Of a stretch of 64,000 nt of DNA, positions 31,223 to 39,820 are shown piece after piece. Numbering within the stretch: position 1 is the first letter of the stretch; every line of letters begins with the position of its first letter. The position numbers were made by a program, and so were the translations under genes. The notes below the pieces were generated by a model. The model searched no databases. It had not been told where the DNA came from and worked only from the letters and a program-made list of their open reading frames with translations. This DNA comes from Caballeronia glebae (GTDB lineage: Bacteria; Pseudomonadota; Gammaproteobacteria; Burkholderiales; Burkholderiaceae): NCBI RefSeq assembly GCF_001545035.1, contig NZ_FCOJ02000016.1, forward strand, positions 62,001-126,000. Direction: 5' to 3'.

Positions 31223-32517
31223 GCTGGACTTCGCCGCTTCGTTTGCTCTATGTGCAGGTCCTGCTCGGAATGCTGCTCGGCGTGACGGTCGGTCATGTGT
31301 GGCCGCAAGCGGGCGCGATGCTCAAGCCGGTGAGCGACGCATTCATCGGGCTGGTGCGGATGATGATCGCACCGATCGTCTTCTGCACGATCGTCTCGGG
31401 CATCACGTCGCTCGCGAGCGGCACGACCATTGGACGCACGATCCTGAAGGCGCTGAGCCTGTTCTATTTCCTGACGGCGCTGGCGCTCGTGCTCGGCCTG
31501 GCGACCGCGTTCGTCATACGTCCGGGCGCGGGCATGCATATCGACGTGCATCATCTGGATACGAGCATCCTTTCGCAATACGTGAAGCGTTCGCAACCGC
31601 ACGGGCTCGTCGAGTTCGCGCTCGGCGTGATCCCGGAGACGATGCTCGGCGCCTTCGAGAAGGGCGAGGTGCTTCCGGTCCTGCTGCTGGCGCTGCTGTT
31701 CGGCTTCGCGCTGAACGCGCATCCGCGCGCGGGAAGGCCGGTGCTTGAGTTCATCGACGGCATCGCGCAGGCGCTGTTCCGCGTCCTCGCGCTCGTCATG
31801 CGGCTCGCCCCCATCGGCGCATTCGGCGCGATGGCCTTCACCGTGGGCCGCTTCGGTATCCGCTCGATCGGCTCGCTCGGCATGTTGATGGTGTCGTTCT
31901 ATGTTGCGTGCGTGTTGTTCGTCGTGCTGGTGCTCGCGCCGCTCGCCCGGCTGCACGGGTTCGCGCTCTGGCGTCTGCTGCGCTACTTGCGCGAGGAGCT
32001 GGTGATCGTCCTCGCGACGTCCTCGACGGAGCCGGTCCTGCCGCGTCTGATCGGCAAGCTCGAAGCGCTCGGATGCGACAGGGGAATCGTCGGACTCGTG
32101 CTGCCCGCGGGCTACTCGTTCAATCTCGACGGCACCGCGATCTATCTGACGCTCGCCTCGGTGTTTATCGCACAGGCGTGCGACGTGCCGCTTTCCGCAG
32201 GACAGATCGCGACGATGCTAGGCGTTATGCTGCTGACGTCGAAGGGCGCGGCGGGCGTGTCCGGAAGCGGGCTGGTCGCGCTCGTGGCGACCTTGATGGT
32301 GATACCGGATCTGCCCGTCGCCGCCGTAGCGCTGCTGGTGGGCATCGACCGGTTCATGTCGGAGGCGCGCGCATTGACGAGCGTGATCAGCAATGCGTGC
32401 GCGGTGATCTTCGTTTCGATGTGGGAAGGTGCGTGCGACCGGCCGCGCCTCGCAACGATGTTGCGGGCCGCCGAGCCGCGCAACGCCGACGCGCCCGCCA
32501 CCGACGCACCCGGCTGA
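31219..32517 (+). CDS. Dicarboxylate/amino acid:cation symporter (DAACS, DctA/GltP type)
   Basis: A 432-residue secondary carrier. Family motifs are visible: RMMIAPIVFCTIVSGITSLA, the Ser-rich ATSSTEPVLPRL hairpin, PAGYSFNLDGTAIYLTLASV and the TSKGAAGVSGSGLVAL hairpin. It imports C4-dicarboxylates or acidic amino acids with cations across the inner membrane. The Thr-Ser-Lys-Gly signature favours the DctA branch. It starts with GTG inside the LysR stop and ends three bases from the convergent binding-protein gene. Confidence 0.9.
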   Translation: MSWTSPLRLLYVQVLLGMLLGVTVGHVWPQAGAMLKPVSDAFIGLVRMMIAPIVFCTIVSGITSLASGTTIGRTILKALSLFYFLTALALVLGLATAFVIRPGAGMHIDVHHLDTSILSQYVKRSQPHGLVEFALGVIPETMLGAFEKGEVLPVLLLALLFGFALNAHPRAGRPVLEFIDGIAQALFRVLALVMRLAPIGAFGAMAFTVGRFGIRSIGSLGMLMVSFYVACVLFVVLVLAPLARLHGFALWRLLRYLREELVIVLATSSTEPVLPRLIGKLEALGCDRGIVGLVLPAGYSFNLDGTAIYLTLASVFIAQACDVPLSAGQIATMLGVMLLTSKGAAGVSGSGLVALVATLMVIPDLPVAAVALLVGIDRFMSEARALTSVISNACAVIFVSMWEGACDRPRLATMLRAAEPRNADAPATDAPG

Positions 32518-32520
32518 AGG

Positions 32521-33303
32521 TCAATGCGCCGTAACGGAATCGAGACCGGTCGACTTCACTTCGGGCTGCACTGTCGGCGAAGCGAGATAGTCGAGCAGCG
32601 CTTTCGCTTCCTTCGGATGCTGCGCGCCGACGGGAATGCCTGCGGCGAAACGCGTGACGGACTGCAAGGACTCGGGAATCTTGCCGACGAACGTCGCGCC
32701 TTTCACCGGCAATAGCTCGCTGACCTGCTGGAAGCCGATTTCGTAGTCTCCGTTCGCCACCACCGACGCAACGGGGATGCGCGGAATCATCTTCGCCTTC
32801 TGCTTCATCTGCTCCTCGATGCCGAGCCGCGCGAACAACTCGCGCTCGATATAAACGCCGCTCGCGCTGTCCGAATAGGCGACCGATTTCGCATGAAGCA
32901 GGGTCTGTCTGAGTGCGTCGACCGAGCCGATGTCGGGCTTCGCCGCGCCTTCGCGCACGACCATGCCAATGCGCGAGTCCGCCATCTCGACCCGCGATCC
33001 GGGCACGACCTTGCCCGTCTTGATCAGCTCGTCGAGCGCATAGCCGACCATGATGACGGCGTCGGCGGGCTCGCCGCGTTCGAGCCGGTTGGGAATGGCT
33101 TCGGGCGATTTGCCCATCGACGGCCCGAGCGCCGTGTCGAGCGTGTTGCCCGTCGCCGACGTGAATCCGGGCCCGAGCAGTTTGTACGCGGCGGTGAAGC
33201 CGCCCGAACTCATCACGTGCAACTCGGCGGCCTGCACATTCGCCGACGCGACCGACACCGCGACCAGCGCCGCGCTGCAAAGTTTCAGAAGCAGGTTTTT
33301 CAT
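32521..33303 (-). CDS. Periplasmic substrate-binding protein (ModA-like)
   Basis: A 260-residue binding protein with a signal peptide (MKNLLLKLCSAALVAVSVAS, cleavage VQAAE). The mature part has the ModA/type II binding-protein pattern: LHVMSSGGFTAAYKLLGPGF, VVREGAAKPDI, and SDSASGVYIERELFARLGI. No ABC permease or ATPase is adjacent, so it is an orphan; such proteins next to MFS carriers are often annotated only as substrate-binding. An ATG at 33315 adds four residues. It follows the MFS gene by 26 bases on the same strand. Confidence 0.8.
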   Translation of the reverse strand: MKNLLLKLCSAALVAVSVASANVQAAELHVMSSGGFTAAYKLLGPGFTSATGNTLDTALGPSMGKSPEAIPNRLERGEPADAVIMVGYALDELIKTGKVVPGSRVEMADSRIGMVVREGAAKPDIGSVDALRQTLLHAKSVAYSDSASGVYIERELFARLGIEEQMKQKAKMIPRIPVASVVANGDYEIGFQQVSELLPVKGATFVGKIPESLQSVTRFAAGIPVGAQHPKEAKALLDYLASPTVQPEVKSTGLDSVTAH

Positions 33304-33329
33304 GGTTAGGGACATGTTCTGTTGCGTGA

Positions 33330-34628
33330 TCAGTGAGCCGGCGTCAGCGTCGCCGCGCGGCGACGGTAGAGCGCGAACGTGGCGCAAAGCGCGCATGCGG
33401 CGGCGAAGCTCATCCAGATGCCGGGCGCGGCCTTGTCGCCGGTGAAGTGAATCAGCGCCGTCGAGATAACCGGCGTGAAGCCGCCGAACACGGCCGTCGC
33501 GAGGCTGTAGGCGAGCGAGAAACCCGCGACGCGCACCTCGACCGGCATCACTTCCGTCAGCGCGACGACCATCGCGCCGTTGTACATGCCGTACATGAAC
33601 GAGAGCCACAGCAGCACGACCAGCATGTTCACGAAGCTCGGCGCGTGAGCGAGAAAAGACAGCGCCGGATACGCGGTCACGATCGCGAGCGCGGTCATGC
33701 CGAGCAGCAGCGGACGGCGGCCGATGCGGTCGGAGAGCGCGCCGCCCAGCGGCAGCCACACGAAGTTCGACACACCGACGCACAGCGTCACGAGCAGGCT
33801 GTCCGCGGTGCTCAGATGCAGAACCGTCCTGCCGAAAGTCGGCGCATAGACCGTGATGAGATAGAAGCTCGTCGTGGTCATCGCCACCAGCATTACGCCG
33901 GCGATCACGACGGTCCAGTTCCGGGCCAGCGTGGCGAACACTTCCTTCATCGTCGGACGATGCCGGCGCGCCTTGAATTCCTGCGTTTCTTCGAGATTGC
34001 GACGCAGCATGAAGATGAACGGCACGATCATGCAGCCGACGAAGAAGGGCACGCGCCATCCCCACGCGGCGATGGCCGCCGTGTCCAGCCATTGATTGAG
34101 CGCGAAGCCCAGTGCGGCGGCAACGATGATCGCCACCTGCTGGCTCGCGGACTGCCAGCTCGTGAAGAAACCCTTGCGGCCGGGCGAGGCCAACTCGGCA
34201 AGATACACCGACACGCCGCCCAGTTCCGCGCCGGCGGAGAAGCCTTGCAACAGCCGCCCCAGCAATACGAGGGCAGGGGCGAGAAGGCCGATCGTCGCGT
34301 ATCCCGGCACGAATGCGATCAGGATGGTGCCGCTCGCCATGATCGAGAGCGTGACGATGAGACCCTTCCGGCGGCCCACATCGTCGATATACGCGCCAAG
34401 AATGATCGCGCCGAGCGGACGCATGAGAAAGCCCGCGCCGAAGACCGCGAAGGTCATCATCAGCGAGGCGAATTCGCTCGCGGCGGGAAAGAACACGTTG
34501 GCGATCTGCGTGGCGTAGAAGCCGAACAGAAAGAAGTCGAACTGCTCCAGGAAATTGCCGGCCGTCACGCGAAATACCGCGGCGGCCTTCGACTGCCCGG
34601 GCGAGCGGGAGGGGGATGAGGGGTGCAT
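33330..34628 (-). CDS. MFS transporter, MHS family (citrate/tricarballylate:H+ symporter type)
   Basis: A 432-residue 12-helix carrier of the metabolite:H+ symporter branch. Diagnostic segments: [40 protein letters not shown] and [20 protein letters not shown]. These match citrate/tricarballylate carriers (CitA, TcuC). GGAGACACCTCG lies before the ATG. Paired with a binding protein downstream and a dicarboxylate symporter on the other strand, it probably serves di/tricarboxylate uptake. Confidence 0.87.
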   Translation of the reverse strand: MHPSSPSRSPGQSKAAAVFRVTAGNFLEQFDFFLFGFYATQIANVFFPAASEFASLMMTFAVFGAGFLMRPLGAIILGAYIDDVGRRKGLIVTLSIMASGTILIAFVPGYATIGLLAPALVLLGRLLQGFSAGAELGGVSVYLAELASPGRKGFFTSWQSASQQVAIIVAAALGFALNQWLDTAAIAAWGWRVPFFVGCMIVPFIFMLRRNLEETQEFKARRHRPTMKEVFATLARNWTVVIAGVMLVAMTTTSFYLITVYAPTFGRTVLHLSTADSLLVTLCVGVSNFVWLPLGGALSDRIGRRPLLLGMTALAIVTAYPALSFLAHAPSFVNMLVVLLWLSFMYGMYNGAMVVALTEVMPVEVRVAGFSLAYSLATAVFGGFTPVISTALIHFTGDKAAPGIWMSFAAACALCATFALYRRRAATLTPAH

Positions 34629-34694
34629 CGAGGTGTCTCCTGAATCCTTGGAAATGCGCGGAATCCGCGAATTTTGGTTTCAAGAATAGTCGCG

Positions 34695-34755
34695 CTTATC
34701 GGCTGAAACGATAAGTGCAAACTTGTGAATGATTGATGTTCTATGGTTATCAATC
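34695..34755. promoter_or_regulatory. Two inverted repeats upstream of the MHS transporter
   Basis: CTTATCG-N7-CGATAAG (34695-34715) and GATTGAT-N11-ATCAATC (34731-34755) lie 67-127 bases before the MFS start. The first contains a T-N11-A dyad, as LysR proteins prefer, so the LysR regulator at 30281 is a candidate binder. The remainder of 34629-34827 holds no gene. Confidence 0.45.
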
Positions 34756-34827
34756 GAAACGCGGGGCGGCGCGTGGATTCAGCCGATGGAAGCCGGGTTT
34801 TCGGTCGGAAAAGCGGTAAGCGTTCAG

Positions 34828-35034
34828 GATGCAGGACCCGCTTCCGTAAGCCTGTTCGTGTTCGTCGGTCGGAACCGAACGAAGGTGAAGTGCCTATATC
34901 GAGATCGCACCGGGTTCGCGCTTTGGTGCAAGCGATTTGAACATGGACATTTCCGATCGCCCGCGGCACTGGCACAACGCGGTTTCGCGCTCGCGGAGCT
35001 CAATGCCTGGCTCGAAGGTATAAAGCTTGACCCG
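34828..35034 (+). pseudogene. IS66-family TnpB (Orf2) remnant
   Basis: The frame 34729-35091 carries an IS66 TnpB-like core: SLFVFVGRNRTKVKCLYRDR, TGFALWCKRFEHGHF and LAELNAWLEGIKLD, matching the FVF..R..KIK.L..D..GF.L..KRLE.G.F and LL.GI..D pattern. The N-terminal part is not conserved, and no tnpA, tnpC or element ends were found nearby, so it is an isolated relic. Confidence 0.65.
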
Positions 35035-35045
35035 ATAGCGGTCGA

Positions 35046-35978
35046 TTACCGGACCGCCGATTCGCATTGTTCCAGTCTCTCCAGCAACTGAGCCAGATGG
35101 GGCGCTCCGGCCCGACCGCCGAAGTGCTCGCATTTCATTGCAGCCGCAACGCTCGCCGCGTGCACGGTCCTCGCAAGATCCCAACCGCGCGCAACGCCGT
35201 AAGCGTATGTGCCGTGCCATACGTCGCCCGCATTGAGCGTATCTCGGGCAAGGACGCTGATAGTGGGAAAGTGACGCAGCGTACCGGCTCCGCCGCTGTT
35301 TTGCCAAATGATCGACCCCTTCGCACCGAGCGTCACGCCGATCACCTGGGCGCTCAACGTTGACGCGACTTCCATGAGCGCCGCCTCTGGCGAAGGTTCG
35401 TCACTGAGCGAGTGTAAAGCGGGCTCGGAAAGGAGCACGTGGTCTGCCAGCGGCATCATGGCGCGGAGATCTTCAACGGGAGCGACATCGGCGTCAAGAA
35501 TAGTTGGAATACCTAATCGCTTTGCCTGCGAGAACAACAGTTCGGCGCCCTGCAACCAGCGCATGTCGCAGAGGACGGCTCCCGCGTCGACGATTTCATG
35601 TAGCGGCAACCACCCGGCGTCGGTGTCGAGCGCCGGGTCGAAATACGGCACGACCAGCCGTTCCCCGTTCCTGTCGACCAGGATTGTCGAGAACGGTGTG
35701 CGTACGTTCGGCACGCGTCGAACCGCATCCGTGTCGACGCCTTCGTGCGCAAGATCCTCGATGAACATCTGGCCAGTATGGTCATCGCCGATCCGGCTCC
35801 AGAGGCTCACCTGGCCGCCGAGTCTTGCGATGGTCACTGCGGCAACCGTAGCCATCCCTGAGGCGGCTTGAATTGCGATCGTCGGCAATACCTTGCCACC
35901 GTGAGGCGGAATATGATCCACACTTAAAATGGTGTCCCAGAGTGCGGAGCCAAGACAGATGATGTGCTTGTCGGACAT
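35046..35978 (-). CDS. PfkB/ribokinase-family sugar kinase
   Basis: A 310-residue kinase: N-terminal LGSALWDTILSVDHIPPHGG with the GG hinge, middle VTIARLGGQVSLWSRIGDDH, and the C-terminal signature RDTLNAGDVWHGTYAYG in which Asp of AGD is the catalytic base. This variant GDVWHG resembles kinases of sulfofructose/2-keto-3-deoxy sugar type. It phosphorylates a sugar or keto-sugar acid in the cytoplasm. GAGGAACAGATC precedes ATG 35978. It follows the AroB gene by 14 bases and ends the cluster. Confidence 0.85.
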   Translation of the reverse strand: MSDKHIICLGSALWDTILSVDHIPPHGGKVLPTIAIQAASGMATVAAVTIARLGGQVSLWSRIGDDHTGQMFIEDLAHEGVDTDAVRRVPNVRTPFSTILVDRNGERLVVPYFDPALDTDAGWLPLHEIVDAGAVLCDMRWLQGAELLFSQAKRLGIPTILDADVAPVEDLRAMMPLADHVLLSEPALHSLSDEPSPEAALMEVASTLSAQVIGVTLGAKGSIIWQNSGGAGTLRHFPTISVLARDTLNAGDVWHGTYAYGVARGWDLARTVHAASVAAAMKCEHFGGRAGAPHLAQLLERLEQCESAVR

Positions 35979-35992
35979 GATCTGTTCCTCGT

Positions 35993-37105
35993 TCAGCAAT
36001 TCGCTTCGATTACCTGACGCACGATAGCGCCCGGGGCCGTCCGTATGCTTGCGTGACCATCATCGTGGATCAGCACGAACCGAATCTCGCCACCTTCGGA
36101 CTTCTTGTCGTGACCCATCAATTCGACATAGCGGTCGGCGCCGAGTCGCGGCCCGACGATGGGAAGCCCGGCGCGCTCGATCAACCTGCGTAATCGCATC
36201 GCATAGGCTTCGGAGATCAATCCAAGTCGCATCGACAGGTCGGCGCCCATCACCATGCCGCAGCCGACCGCCTCACCGTGCAGCCACACGCCATACCCGG
36301 CGCCGGTTTCGATGGCATGGCCGAAGGTGTGTCCGAAGTTGAGAACGGCGCGCACGCTTGACTCTTGTTCGTCCTTCGCCACGACTGCGGCCTTGAGTTC
36401 GCAACAGCGCTGGATTGCATGGCCCAGCGCGTCTGGATCGCGCGAAATCAGTGCATCGATATTCGCCTCGATCCAGTCGAAGAACGGCAGATCAAGGATG
36501 GGCCCGTATTTGATTACCTCGGCGAGTCCAGCGGAAAACTGACGAGCCGGAAGCGTTGACAACGTGTCCAGGTCCGCGACGACGAGGCGCGGCTGATAAA
36601 ACGCTCCAATCATATTTTTGCCAAGCGGATGATTGATTGCGGTTTTGCCGCCTACCGACGAGTCGACCTGGGCGAGCAGCGTTGTCGGAATCTGCACGAA
36701 AGGAACGCCACGCATGTAGCATGCCGCCGCGAAGCCCGTCATATCTCCGATCACCCCGCCACCCAAGGCAAACAGGACGCATTTTCGATCCGCTCGTTCG
36801 GTAAGCAGGCGGTCAAAAATGTGGTTGAGCGAAGCGGCGTCCTTATAAACCTCGCCGTCTTGCAGTTCGATGACGATCACGCGTTTGAAACGGCTCGATA
36901 TCGCTTTGGCGAGACTTTCTGCGTAGAGCGGTCGAACGGTCGTGTTGGTCACGATCGCAGCGCAATCGCCTTCGCCCGCACTCGACCAGATGAAACCATC
37001 GTCGAACAAGCCGTGGCCGATGATGATCGGATAGCTGCGATCGCCCAACTCGATTTCAACAGTGCGTCTGCTGGTTTGCTTCGGTACTGCGGTGACATCG
37101 CTCAT
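35993..37105 (-). CDS. aroB: 3-dehydroquinate synthase (AroB) paralogue in a catabolic-type cluster
   Basis: A 370-residue member of the AroB family. All core motifs are present: NAD region [50 protein letters not shown], and zinc ligands in [18 protein letters not shown] and [10 protein letters not shown]. Family enzymes convert DAHP to 3-dehydroquinate. It is not beside aroK as housekeeping aroB usually is, but between a PfkB kinase and a DapA-family aldolase. AAGGAAGGCA precedes ATG 37105; a start at 37126 is less supported. It may act on DAHP or on a related C7 substrate such as in secondary metabolism. Confidence 0.88.
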   Translation of the reverse strand: MSDVTAVPKQTSRRTVEIELGDRSYPIIIGHGLFDDGFIWSSAGEGDCAAIVTNTTVRPLYAESLAKAISSRFKRVIVIELQDGEVYKDAASLNHIFDRLLTERADRKCVLFALGGGVIGDMTGFAAACYMRGVPFVQIPTTLLAQVDSSVGGKTAINHPLGKNMIGAFYQPRLVVADLDTLSTLPARQFSAGLAEVIKYGPILDLPFFDWIEANIDALISRDPDALGHAIQRCCELKAAVVAKDEQESSVRAVLNFGHTFGHAIETGAGYGVWLHGEAVGCGMVMGADLSMRLGLISEAYAMRLRRLIERAGLPIVGPRLGADRYVELMGHDKKSEGGEIRFVLIHDDGHASIRTAPGAIVRQVIEANC

Positions 37106-37159
37106 TGCCTTCCTTTGCCAGCTCACTGTGGGGACGCTCGACTTTGAAACCGTCTGGCG

Positions 37160-38104
37160 CTACAGCGCGGCGATCTTCGAGCGAAACTGTTCGGTACCGT
37201 CGACGATCTTGTCCAGCACGGCGTCGAGAGCCCAGAAGCGCTCGCGGACATCATAGTCGATCGCTCGACAACGAATCGACGAGAACGTGCCAATTCGCTG
37301 GTGATACATCTTCGCCAGCGCGGGATATCCGAGCGCCTCCGAGACCGCCGCAAGCACCAGAAAAGTCGACAGCTCGGCCGCAAGCGCGGGATGGGCTGCA
37401 CTGTCGCTGCGCAGCCATTGATAAAGATCGGGATGGAAGTTGTTGAACACGCCGTTGAATCCTGCGGCTCCTGCCTTCATCGCGTCCCACGCAACGGCGG
37501 CGTTGGCGTTCAGGATCTTCAGGGGTGAGCCTTCGGCCAGTGCGACTCGCCGGGCGATGGTGCCGAGGTCGCAGCTTACGTCCTTCAACATCATGAATCG
37601 TCCAGTGTCGATACACGCTTTCAGTTCGTCGTCGGTGAGCAGGCGGCGGTACGGCGCGGGGCACTCGTACAGACCAAGCGGCATGTCGGACGGGAGCGCG
37701 GACAACAGCCGATGGAGATTGGCGAGAAACGTCGGCGTGCCTTCGTTGTCCGGATCGAGTCTGTTCGTCACCATCACCAAACCCTGTACCCCGGTGCGTG
37801 CAACCGCCTGAAGTTCTTCGATCTGATCGGCGATCGGATTGCTGATATGGCCGGATGCGACGACGGGTAGACGCCCGGCAACCTTGTCGACGACAAATCG
37901 CGCAATGGCGACACGTTCCGCAAGGCTCAGGAACTGCATCTCACTCGACTGCGCGACGGCGAACAGCGCGTCCGAACGATGCTGGACGTACCATTCGACC
38001 AGACGCTCCAGACCTGCGTAGTCCACTTCGCCGCTTTCGTGAAACGGAGTGAGCATCACCGGGACAATGCCTTGGATGACCGTTGCGGGAGTGTTGATAT
38101 TCAC
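37160..38104 (-). CDS. DapA-family (dihydrodipicolinate synthase/N-acetylneuraminate lyase) aldolase
   Basis: A 314-residue Schiff-base aldolase. Early motif GIVPVMLTPFHESGEVDYAG, the catalytic Tyr in LYECPAPYRRLL and the Schiff-base Lys in FMMLKDVSCD are in place. Members split or join pyruvate with an aldehyde. The GTG start at 38104 follows AAGGACCACGCATC; upstream extension overlaps the permease gene and is rejected. It sits between the permease and the AroB gene on the same strand, which suggests a pathway using pyruvate condensation or cleavage of a 3-deoxy-2-keto acid. Confidence 0.87.
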   Translation of the reverse strand: MNINTPATVIQGIVPVMLTPFHESGEVDYAGLERLVEWYVQHRSDALFAVAQSSEMQFLSLAERVAIARFVVDKVAGRLPVVASGHISNPIADQIEELQAVARTGVQGLVMVTNRLDPDNEGTPTFLANLHRLLSALPSDMPLGLYECPAPYRRLLTDDELKACIDTGRFMMLKDVSCDLGTIARRVALAEGSPLKILNANAAVAWDAMKAGAAGFNGVFNNFHPDLYQWLRSDSAAHPALAAELSTFLVLAAVSEALGYPALAKMYHQRIGTFSSIRCRAIDYDVRERFWALDAVLDKIVDGTEQFRSKIAAL

Positions 38105-38162
38105 GATGCGTGGTCCTTGTAGAAGTGATTGGTGAACATTGGCTGTCGCTTGCCGCGCGAAG

Positions 38163-39491
38163 TCAGGTGGACGCGTGCAACGCGTTCGGGCCGGCGTCCG
38201 GACCCTGTTCGGCCATCGGCTTGCGGACCAGGAACAGGTAAGACATGGCTCCGACGAAGGCAATGCCCGCGCCTGTCAGAAGCGCCGGCACGAATGACCA
38301 TCCTTGTGCGATGTATCCGGTGAGCAGAGGCGCCAGCGCTCCGCCCAGGAAACCGCCAAAATTCTGGATCGCGCCGAGCGAGGCGATGCGACTGGGCGGC
38401 GCCACGATCGTTGCGAGCGACCACGCGCACGCCGACGAAGCGTTAGCGAGAAAGATCACGAACGAGATGCATGCGAGAGCGATCGTATTGCTCTCGACAA
38501 AGGCAGCGGGCACCGTGAAGACCACCATGCCGAGCATCGCGAGGACCATCGCGTTCCGGCGTCCTCCTACGGGCGACGCGCTCTTGCTCGCGATACGGTC
38601 CGATACCCAGCCCGCCACCAACGCACCCAGGAACCCGCAGAAGAACGGAACCGCGGCGGCGAAGCCCGTGTTGGTAAGGCTCATGTGCCGCGCCGTGCGC
38701 AGATAGCCCGGCAGCCAGGTGAGATAGACCCAGTTGAGGTACACCGAGCCGAAAAAGCCGATCAGCATGCCCCAGGTGGCGGGATAGGAGAACAGGGCCC
38801 GCCATTCCGCGAAGCTTACTTTTGCAGGCGGCTTCGCGGAGACATCGACGCCGGATTCGAGGTAGGCGCGTTCTTCTGTCGTCATGCGCGACTTCACCGG
38901 ATCCCGATAAAGCGCAAGCCAGATGATGGCGACCACAAGGCCGGCAGCACCCGTTACGAAAAACGCCGAGCGCCAGTTGAATGCTGCGATCAGCGGCGAA
39001 AGGATCAATGGGGCCAGTGCGATGCCAAGAGGCGAGGCCGAGTTGAAGATTCCCGTGGGCGTGCCGCGTGACGCAGGCGGAAACCAGTTGCCGACGACTC
39101 TCGCCGCTGAAGGAAACTGGGGCGCTTCGCCAATCCCGAGTACGAGCCGGGCGATTACGAAGTAACCAAACGTCGAGGCGAAACCGCCCGCAGCTTGAGA
39201 AACCGACCAGACGACAAGGCCGATCCCCAAAAGCCAGCGAGGCCCGATCCGGTCGACCAGCACGCCAACGGGGAGTTGACAGACTGCGTAGGTCCACGAA
39301 AACGCCGACAACAAGACGCCCATCTGCCCCATCGTGAGCCCGAGATCTCCACGGACTAGTTCATTGGCCACGGCAAGCGTTCCACGGTCCAGATAGTTGA
39401 TCACGCCGCTCAACACGAGCAAGGCCAGCGCGACGCTCTGTTGACGTCGAATGCGCGGCGGCGCTATGAGCGGTAAATGCTGATCGGTCAT
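38163..39491 (-). CDS. MFS transporter, ACS family
   Basis: A 442-residue 12-helix permease. VINYLDRGTLAVANELVRGD after TM1 and RLVLGIGEAPQFPSAARVVG in TM4 are ACS signatures (D-galactonate/glucarate/hexuronate carriers). ATAAGGAGACACAC precedes ATG 39491. First gene of the minus-strand cluster and divergent from the LacI regulator, so it likely brings the substrate of the aldolase/kinase/AroB pathway into the cell, probably a sugar acid. Confidence 0.9.
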   Translation of the reverse strand: MTDQHLPLIAPPRIRRQQSVALALLVLSGVINYLDRGTLAVANELVRGDLGLTMGQMGVLLSAFSWTYAVCQLPVGVLVDRIGPRWLLGIGLVVWSVSQAAGGFASTFGYFVIARLVLGIGEAPQFPSAARVVGNWFPPASRGTPTGIFNSASPLGIALAPLILSPLIAAFNWRSAFFVTGAAGLVVAIIWLALYRDPVKSRMTTEERAYLESGVDVSAKPPAKVSFAEWRALFSYPATWGMLIGFFGSVYLNWVYLTWLPGYLRTARHMSLTNTGFAAAVPFFCGFLGALVAGWVSDRIASKSASPVGGRRNAMVLAMLGMVVFTVPAAFVESNTIALACISFVIFLANASSACAWSLATIVAPPSRIASLGAIQNFGGFLGGALAPLLTGYIAQGWSFVPALLTGAGIAFVGAMSYLFLVRKPMAEQGPDAGPNALHAST

Positions 39492-39620
39492 GTGTGTCTC
39501 CTTATATGACGTGGCGCAACGGTCGGGACGAGGTCTGGCATGACTTCGCTGACATCCGCAGGGGCGATTCTTGACAGCCGAGACCGCTTGCAAACGAGCA
39601 AACAGCGCCGCGACGAAAAA

Positions 39621-39803
39621 ATGTAAGCGAAAATCAAGTTACTTCGTATCGGTCGGGGATGAGCCAGCGGAACGGTTAAATTGCCCAATTAAATACGTTT
39701 AATACGATGATTAACGCTTACATTTTGGGCCTAGAAAGGATGATGACCGTGCTAGACGGTTGCGTCTTTAAGGGGAAACACTTATCGTAAGCGTATCGCT
39801 TAC
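39621..39803. promoter_or_regulatory. Operator-like sites between permease and LacI genes
   Basis: Three sites share the half-sequence TGTAAGCG/CGCTTACA: TGTAAGCGAAAAT at 39622-39634, TTAACGCTTACA at 39711-39722, and GTAAGCG-TAT-CGCTTAC at 39787-39803. A further dyad ATTAAA-N4-TTTAAT lies at 39688-39703. CG-centred or near-palindromic sites of this kind are bound by LacI-family repressors; the divergent regulator is the natural candidate. Confidence 0.55.
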
Positions 39804-39820
39804 ATTGAGATCCGAGAACG

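Noticed and set aside
32521-34683. 720-codon minus-strand frame suggesting a fusion of the binding protein with upstream sequence
   Set aside because: The upstream part is the wrong frame of the MFS gene; the binding protein has its own signal peptide at 33303.
35993-37105. Housekeeping shikimate-pathway aroB
   Set aside because: Context lacks aroK, damX-like or other shikimate genes and is catabolic instead; the second copy cannot be checked here, so the family call is kept but not the housekeeping role.
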